Shown here: piece by piece, positions 58,292 to 64,000 of the stretch | Position numbering within the stretch: position 1 is the first letter of the stretch | How the letters are laid out: every line of letters starts with the position of its first letter | Assembly: GCA_033239125.1 (NCBI GenBank) | Contig: BSWB01000003.1 | Location: 103,932,320 to 103,996,319 of the forward strand | Reading direction: 5' to 3' | DNA length: 64,000 nucleotides | From: Fagopyrum homotropicum | Lineage: Eukaryota > Streptophyta > Magnoliopsida > Caryophyllales > Polygonaceae | Made by a program: the position numbers and the translations under genes | Notes under the pieces: generated by a model | The model's database searches: none | Seen by the model: the letters and a program-made list of their open reading frames with translations, nothing else | Told to the model about the DNA's origin: nothing

Positions 58292-59145
58292 TCTATATAT
58301 ACTACTAAAACACAATCCTTTTCGTCCACATGTCAACCAATTAGCCATGCCACATATGATTTTTTAGCAAATAATTACTGATTTGCCATATTTTAATTAC
58401 AAATTTGTCATATTTTAATTACAATTTTAATTCAAAATTAAAACATTTTCCATATCATGCCAAATCAACAAAAATAAATCCATCTCATCATATTCAGTAT
58501 CTTACGGTTATAAAAATATGATTTTGTTTGTTACCAAATCTACTAACTAACAACTTAATTAGAAATAGACCCGTTTATTAGCTAACTTAATTAGAAACAC
58601 TATTTAAGACTATAAAAAATCATTTCATCCAAACTTTGTCATTTTTTATTAACTAATATGGGTAACATCATGTTGTGATGATTAAATTAAAAAAATTATA
58701 AAAATGAAAGGTCATAATTAAAAATATATTAAAAATATCATTATTAGAGTATTATACTTACACCTCAATATAATTTTAAAAAAACTTAGTTATTTATTAT
58801 TACAAAAAATTATTTAGAAATGATTGAATAGATTTTAAAAATACCATATAAATTTTAAAAAACTAAAAATATGGTAAATTTTAGCTATTTTGACCGTCGA
58901 ATCAACTATAAACTATTTTTATTAAGAAAGAAAGAAACTAATTATATAGATAATTATCAACATTAAAATTTTGATATTGTTATAAATAAATAATTAAGTG
59001 AAAATAACTACTTATAGTATTTAGTTGTTTAATAATTATAAATGTTTAGTAAATATATCAATGGTTCATACATATACAAGCTCATGACATTTTCTCACAA
59101 TCCAATATATAAATATACCCGCACAAGGTGCGGGTTATAAACTAG
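58292..59145 (+). mobile_element. Helitron, non-autonomous, 854 bp
   Basis: Starts TCTATATATACTACTAAAAC after A. It ends with a perfect hairpin (arms ACCCGCAC at 59117-59124 and GTGCGGGT at 59128-59135, loop AAG), then TATAAA and CTAG (59142-59145) before T. AT-rich, no Rep/helicase; it needs an autonomous partner. Confidence 0.92.
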
Positions 59146-59391
59146 TTTAGAATGAAAGCAAATTATAATTCATGCATGAAATTCTAACAAAGTATTCAAA
59201 TCCTACATATGTCATAAATCAATTCAAACATACAAGAATCATCATAGCTATTCCACAAAACAATTATCAACATAGAGATCATATCCATCCTAGAAGCACA
59301 ACAATTTTAAAATTTCACAAAATTTTGGATTTTTCAAAATTATATATGATGCAAGACATAAAACATGCAAAATGTATTTCAAATATTTCCA

Positions 59392-59425
59392 CCCCATACT
59401 TAAAACTCACAATTTTCCCAATGTG
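59392..59425 (-). promoter_or_regulatory. Internal polypurine/hairpin module of element E
   Basis: Sense-strand AAGTATGGGGTGG (59401-59389) is preceded by a decayed hairpin CACATTGGGAAAATTGTG (59425-59408). It is equivalent to 13083-13115 in B. It lies 2005 bp from the LTR-adjacent tract, or about 1151 bp without the Helitron. Confidence 0.68.
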
Positions 59426-59619
59426 AAGAAAAGAAAAGGCGGAAAAAGACTCATAATGTAAGATGGCAAATCATTTATCGGGCGGTGATGGTGGAAATCT
59501 ATAGAAGCTCAAATAGGGAACTCTGAATATTCTGATCGGTATCAAAGAATGTTGCTGAACGAAGAAGAGGAACGTTTCTCGGCCAAAAAAATTTCCGTAA
59601 ATTTTTTTTTTTTTGGAAA

Positions 59620-59745
59620 AACCACGGGCGTAGTTTTGACCGTGGTTTCTGGCCCGACCGTAGACATGGTTTTCCACGGGCATAATTCAGAAATCTCGCC
59701 CGTGGAAATATGTATTTGACCGTGGTTTTCAGCTTCCACACCCGT
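59620..59745. repeat. CCGTGG words in element E internal region
   Basis: ACCACGGGCG, GACCGTGGTTTC, GACCGTAGACATGG, TTCCACGGGCA, CGCCCGTGGAA and GACCGTGGTTTTC in about 120 bp. These are the same word as in B and in the LTR of E. Confidence 0.75.
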
Positions 59746-60039
59746 TTCTCTTGCAAACTGTTCCCACACTTATTTTTCATCAAATTCATCAATCTTACAA
59801 CAGTCTCAACTCAGTTTATCATCCATTCTCTCAAGAAGGCTTAGGTCCTATCAATCAAAGCTACAAAAACACAAAACAAACCAAAAAATCTAACTAAACT
59901 AATTTATAAAGCAAGAAGAAAGCAATACCTTGGGTCACCTCCCAAGAAGTGCTTGGGTTAACGTCTCTAGCTGGACCTATCTCCATAAATGACTCAATGC
60001 ACCCTGAACATCTGGATTGCTCATCAAACCCATCATATA

Positions 60040-60826
60040 ACTCTTCCAAAAAAATTTCCGGTTCTTAATTTTACCGGCAAGTGGTAAGATCTTCCACGTA
60101 CAAGCTTGTACGGCTTGGTTCTCACCGGAATCCTTCTAACTTTCCATGCTTCAATAGGAAATCATCAAGCTTTGGATCCCATCCTTTCCGGGATCTAAAA
60201 ATCAGCTTCTCATGTATCCTCTTAGCTTCCCCATCTCCAGCTTGGGGGTGACGTATGGTCTTTGTCACGTGAGCGGACCCATACTTGAACAAAAGACACT
60301 TTATTGCCTTAGTGGTGAAGCGCTTGTTAACTTCGCTCCTTATAGTCCAAGGAGCATCTACTTTCAGCAAATTCAGGGGAGGCTTCATCTTGACCTTAGG
60401 AGGTTCCTTCAGAAAAGACCTCCAACTCTTCGGTGCATCCCTGAAATGATTAGTAATTTCAAAGGGAATTTTAAGGTGAATGGGAGAACATACCAGATAA
60501 AGTGTTTCAAGCTTTGGGATTAGAATCATGTCAAGAGGACAATCTGCACATGAAATCTCTTCCATCTTCTCCGATTGTGCCTCAATCTTGGCCAATGGTT
60601 CACCAGTTTGGCCAAGGTGTGCTACTTCTTCCTCTTCTTCTTCGAGAGATTCTAGAGGAACATCGGGTTTGATAGGAGGAATGCTCAAAAATTGGAATTC
60701 TTCGTCGCACTTCTCCTCCAATCGAGCAAATTCAACAAGGATTAATTTTTTTTCAAGGTCATCGAGATCCTTCATTGATTGCTTGATCTTTGATTCAAGT
60801 TGATCTTCAAGAGGTTGTTCATACAC
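60040..60826 (-). pseudogene. Integrase-derived chimeric ORF of element E
   Basis: 234 codons open from 60826 to 60122. The N-terminal half is acidic, with coiled-coil character (KQSMKDLDDLEKKLILVEFA, LESLEEEEEEVAHLG), and the middle is unfamiliar (LETLYLVCSPIHLKIPFEIT, WRSFLKEPPKVKMKPPLNLL). The C-terminal part aligns with the post-Asp integrase core of B: IKCLLFKYGSAHVTKTIRHP opposite ALLAKYGVTHKVATPYHP, and RSRKGWDPKLDDFLLKHGK opposite RTRKDWAMKLDDALWAYR. After a stop, TKPYKLVRGRSYHLPVKL (about 60115-60060) continues it. The first two catalytic Asp are absent and the Glu region is altered, so it cannot be an integrase. RT and RNase H are not present nearby. It may be a relic or a non-autonomous element's own protein. 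Confidence 0.55.
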
Positions 60827-61010
60827 CTCACAAGCGGTATAGAGCTCCTCCCAAATTACAAGCTCCTTCTTAATAGCTTCCTTTATTTCCCTTTGTTCAC
60901 TATACCAAAGCGAAAAAAAAATCCAACAAATATCTATACTCCTGCCATTTAGCTAACTCTTTCTTTCTCCATCTCTCTCTTTCCAAGGATTTGTTCCTAA
61001 GTCTGTGTTT

Positions 61011-64000
61011 GTAACGTCCGGAAATTTAATTTCCGGATATTCCGAGACAAACCGGAATTTGACAGGTTCGGACTTTTCCGTCATGCTTGTCAATTTATGT
61101 GACACCGAGTTCTTCAAAAGTTTTATTATTTTATGCGATGTCTCTACTTACATAAAATAAGCGAAAACCGATCTACCTTTTATTATCCGTCAAAGGAGTT
61201 GTATCCGTTAAAATAGGCCATCCGGGCCCGTAAAGACTCGTCATTTGGGCCATTACAATGAGCCAGCTGGGCCCATCAGGGAAGCTCCACTTCGTTACCC
61301 TAACTGCTCACGTACGCCTGCTTCTACCTCCTTCACGCTGGCGGCCGCTCTCCTCTCTCTTCCCCTCCATCGAACCCATGGCCTTCACGCAACAGCATCG
61401 TCGACGCCGGCGAGCAGTAACCGTCTTCGACCGGACAGTAGCGCCCCTCCTCTCCTCTCAGTCGACACCAGCAGTGCCGCTACTGTCCTCCCGAACGCAG
61501 CACCGCCTTTTTCCTCGCCTTCTCACACAGGCTAGCGGCGGAGCCTTGGCGTCTCTTTGTCGGCGAGCCAGCAGCCCAGCGCAGACCCTCCTCGAGCCAG
61601 CAAGTCGGAGTGAGCAGCCAAGGTTGGTGTAGACAACCTACGTCTATGGCCTCGCAACAAGGAGGTCGCGACATCTTTGATTCTTCGACCACAAGGGCGG
61701 CAGGTACGAGCCACTGGTGCGCAAGTCCACATGGGCGACAGTTCAGATCCGTAGGGCGGTGAGAAGGGTCTGCTGGCGCGGGTCTGCTTCCCTGCTGGTG
61801 CGTCCAAGTGATAGGGATCTCGATCCGCCTTCTTCAGTCTACACAAGAGCTTGTTGAGTCCGTCTAGTCGGGTAAGGACCTCGACCCTCTTCCTCCTATA
61901 CCCTCTCTATATATATGTGCTGATTAGAATCCCGTTGGGATCTTGAACAGTTCACAACAGCCCTAGAAAGTGCTTGAAGAGCTGAGGCGTTTTCTGAATT
62001 TTTCGGAAGTGACAAGCAGTCAACTTCGGGTCCAGATTTGGGTAAGTTAGATTTCTTCTTTTTGGCTAATTTTCGGATATGTCATAGTCGGTATTGCATA
62101 GTACGTCATACTAAAATTTGGGAACAATCGGAGTTACGGTGTGAGAGTTATAGTATCCCGAAGTTGGCTATTCATGCAGTTTTTTTTTAGTGTGCTGAGT
62201 TTGAGGAAATTTGCTTGAGATGCAGTTTTGTGGAATAAATTTGGAGGGGTTATTGACTTCTGTTAGACTTGAAATTCTGACAAGTTATAGTTGATATAGC
62301 ATAGTAGATCATACTAAAATTTTAGAGGAATCGTTGCTACGGTTTGAGAGTTATGGTGTCTCAAAGTTGACTCCTCCCACAGTTTTTATAATTGTGCTGA
62401 GTATTGGGAAAAACAGCATGTGATGCTGTTTTGAGAGATAGTTTTGAATAAGAGTTTGATCTCTGTTTGACTTGAATTTTGGATATGATATAGTTGGCAT
62501 ATTGTGGTGGAACATATTAAAATTTGGGATTGATCCAGCTAGTAGTTTAGGAGTTATGAATTTTTGAAGTTGAGACCTTAAACAGTTTTCTGGATGTTGC
62601 TGAAATTGTTAAGTGCTGGAATTTTCTGGGTTCTGCAGTCATGTTTGAGCTTAGGCTTGGATACCTTAGAAACATAATCCACCGTTCCGTTTTTAGTATG
62701 TTATAGAGTGTCATACATAGTTCAACTTATCCAAAGTTGAGACCGATCCAACGGTCGGATCTGGATCCATAGGAGCTCAAAGTAGGCTAGTTGAGCTGTT
62801 TGAGAAAGAACTCAGAAATTGGCTAAGTATAAATTTCTGGTTTTGGAACCGACTTTGAGAATTTGTGTAGAAGTGATTATTAGGTATTTTCGGGAAATTC
62901 TGACTACTATGGATAGAGTGCATAGCTTAAAAGACTTAGAGAATTTTGTTAGACTTTTTATATTTTTATTCGGTTCTCATATCTTAAGCCAAAGTCGGAC
63001 CTTGACGAGTTTTTATGAAAGTCAAGAATGTAGTTAACTCTTCTAAATCTTTAGCAAACTTTCCTTTGAGAGTTTGAGTGTGGTTTTGAGTTCCAAAGAA
63101 TAGTTTGGAACTTTGTTATGGAATTTTATAAAGTTTCGGGACCAGGGGTAAAACAGTCATTTATCCGTATAAGGGTATTTTGGTAATTTAGCTGATGATA
63201 GAGTTAAATATCTTAGAAGTTAGAGACTTCTAATTAAGTGGGATATATTATTGATCCACTTGCCTTTTATAACAGGCGGTTGAGTTCCTGCGGTTACAGA
63301 TCGAGTCGAGATAGCGAGATTATGTTTGAATTCAGGTAAGTCCTTTGAGCTTACTTAGCTGACTTCTAAATATGAGCATGAATGATGATAGTGGTGTTTG
63401 ATTGAGATGTTAGAGTTATAGGTTGTGATAAATATTTACCGACCTATACTTGGCCTAAGAGTAACGGGCGGTGGCATTCTGCTCAGTTAGCTTGCGAGCG
63501 CTGGAGGTTTCTTTAGGGACTAGTCCACACTCGGTTTTTAGTGATGCTACCGACGGAGGTCAGCTAGACCTACACCCAGTTGGATAAGGAACGGAGGCGA
63601 GAACTCTTAAGATTCTCGTGCCACAACTGTAAAATTGAATAAGATGAATCACCTAAATAATAGATAATAAACGGTTGAGTGCCAACATGATGTTTGTTTA
63701 TAATTTTTCTGTGTGTGTTTGTGCTATTGTTATTCTGCTTATTTTTAGATTGTTAGCTAACAGTTTATCCGTGTTGTAGATCTGTAGAGATAGACAGTTG
63801 CAGAGAGATCCGGAACGGATGGTCAACCGGGTCCACATACTCATTAGATGGGGACGGGGGAGTCTTCCATACGTCATGCATGTTATGTATCTTTATATAT
63901 GTTTGTAAGGCTGTCACATGTGTACGTTCATACCATTAAGAATATTATGTTTTAGAAATTGTTTTAAATACATTTGTGCCTTGTTGTAAGATCCTAGTAA
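61011..64000 (+). mobile_element. Chromovirus (Tekay-like) LTR, element D, partial
   Basis: Begins TGTAACGTCCGG and reaches GTGCCTTGTTGTAAGATCC at 63971-63995. In element C this phrase lies about 95 bp before the LTR end, so the LTR probably ends about 100 bp beyond the window and is about 3.1 kb long. It has a 21-bp inverted repeat at its start, a GC-rich block (61300-61810), a TATATATATGTGC promoter-like stretch near 61906, and the ACTTACTTAGC segment near 63350. No genes; internal ORFs in the GC-rich block look fortuitous. Confidence 0.8.
61018..61038. repeat. Perfect inverted repeat at the start of LTR D
   Basis: Arms TCCGGAAATT (61018-61027) and AATTTCCGGA (61029-61038) around one T, seven bases from the LTR terminus. 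Confidence 0.9.

Larger units (their letters stand above)
55699..61010 (-). mobile_element. Athila-type element E (3' half), nested in C
   Basis: A minus-strand element whose 3' LTR (55699-57381) and 3' region resemble those of B: shared AAGCTTTAAATTT and AACCCG(C/T)AGTGTACGG LTR phrases, the same polypurine modules, a conserved block at 57994-58044 and CCGTGG words. A Helitron lies at 58292-59145. The 5' part seems displaced by chromovirus D at 61011. The left boundary (TG at 55699) is inferred from the loss of element C sequence. Confidence 0.78.

Noticed and set aside
61245..61632. Ala/Ser/Pro-rich ORFs at the start of LTR D
   Set aside because: They overlap in two frames, lie inside a noncoding LTR and reflect local GC richness.

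Overview
The window is nuclear DNA of a flowering plant, probably a eudicot. The evidence is intron-split genes (60S acidic ribosomal protein P1, a COMT-type O-methyltransferase), telo-box and site II promoter elements, and plant-specific transposons: Athila-type and chromovirus Ty3/gypsy elements, a DD39D mariner with Stowaway-type ends, Helitrons, LINE and MULE/FAR1 remnants. The species cannot be named from the sequence. Only about 3 kb (30.4-33.9 kb) is ordinary genic DNA; almost all the rest is transposon sequence, much of it nested.

Layout. 1-1761: reversed LTR of a Ty3 chromovirus cut by the window edge. 2022-27952: Athila-type element A (minus strand, target duplication GCTAC). It is split in its protease by a younger Athila-type element B (10038-21200, duplication CATAG), and its 5' LTR carries a complete mariner-like element (23810-27088, duplication TA). 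27953-30393: intergenic DNA, a (TA)n-associated MITE and a MULE/FAR1 pseudogene. 30597-33807: the P1 and O-methyltransferase genes, convergent. 33.9-49.9 kb: AT-rich DNA with MITEs, (TA)n tracts, old LTR relics, a 140-bp solo LTR with its duplication, nested Helitrons, and a LINE RNase H remnant. 49952-55698: chromovirus C (plus strand), broken in integrase by Athila-type element E (55699 to about 61010, minus strand, carrying a Helitron). From 61011 the LTR of another chromovirus, D, runs off the window.

Functional state. The P1 and O-methyltransferase genes look intact. The mariner has perfect 30-bp inverted repeats and a splice-consistent complete transposase, plus an unexplained convergent acidic ORF. 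Element B keeps all catalytic residues but has one stop and one frameshift. Elements A and C are dead; several of their lesions are Asp-to-Asn changes at catalytic positions or stops of the kind expected from cytosine deamination.

Most unusual patterns: (1) each LTR family carries its own short palindromic or hairpin 'word' (CCGCCCCTGCGG in A and C, CCACGGCCGTGG in B and E, others elsewhere), repeated in the LTR and also in polyprotein linkers, where it is read in different frames; (2) in A, B and E a hairpin plus AAGTATGGGG polypurine module occurs twice, once at the 3' LTR and once about 0.6-2 kb inside; (3) the mariner's second ORF carries duplicated PFDLN motifs.
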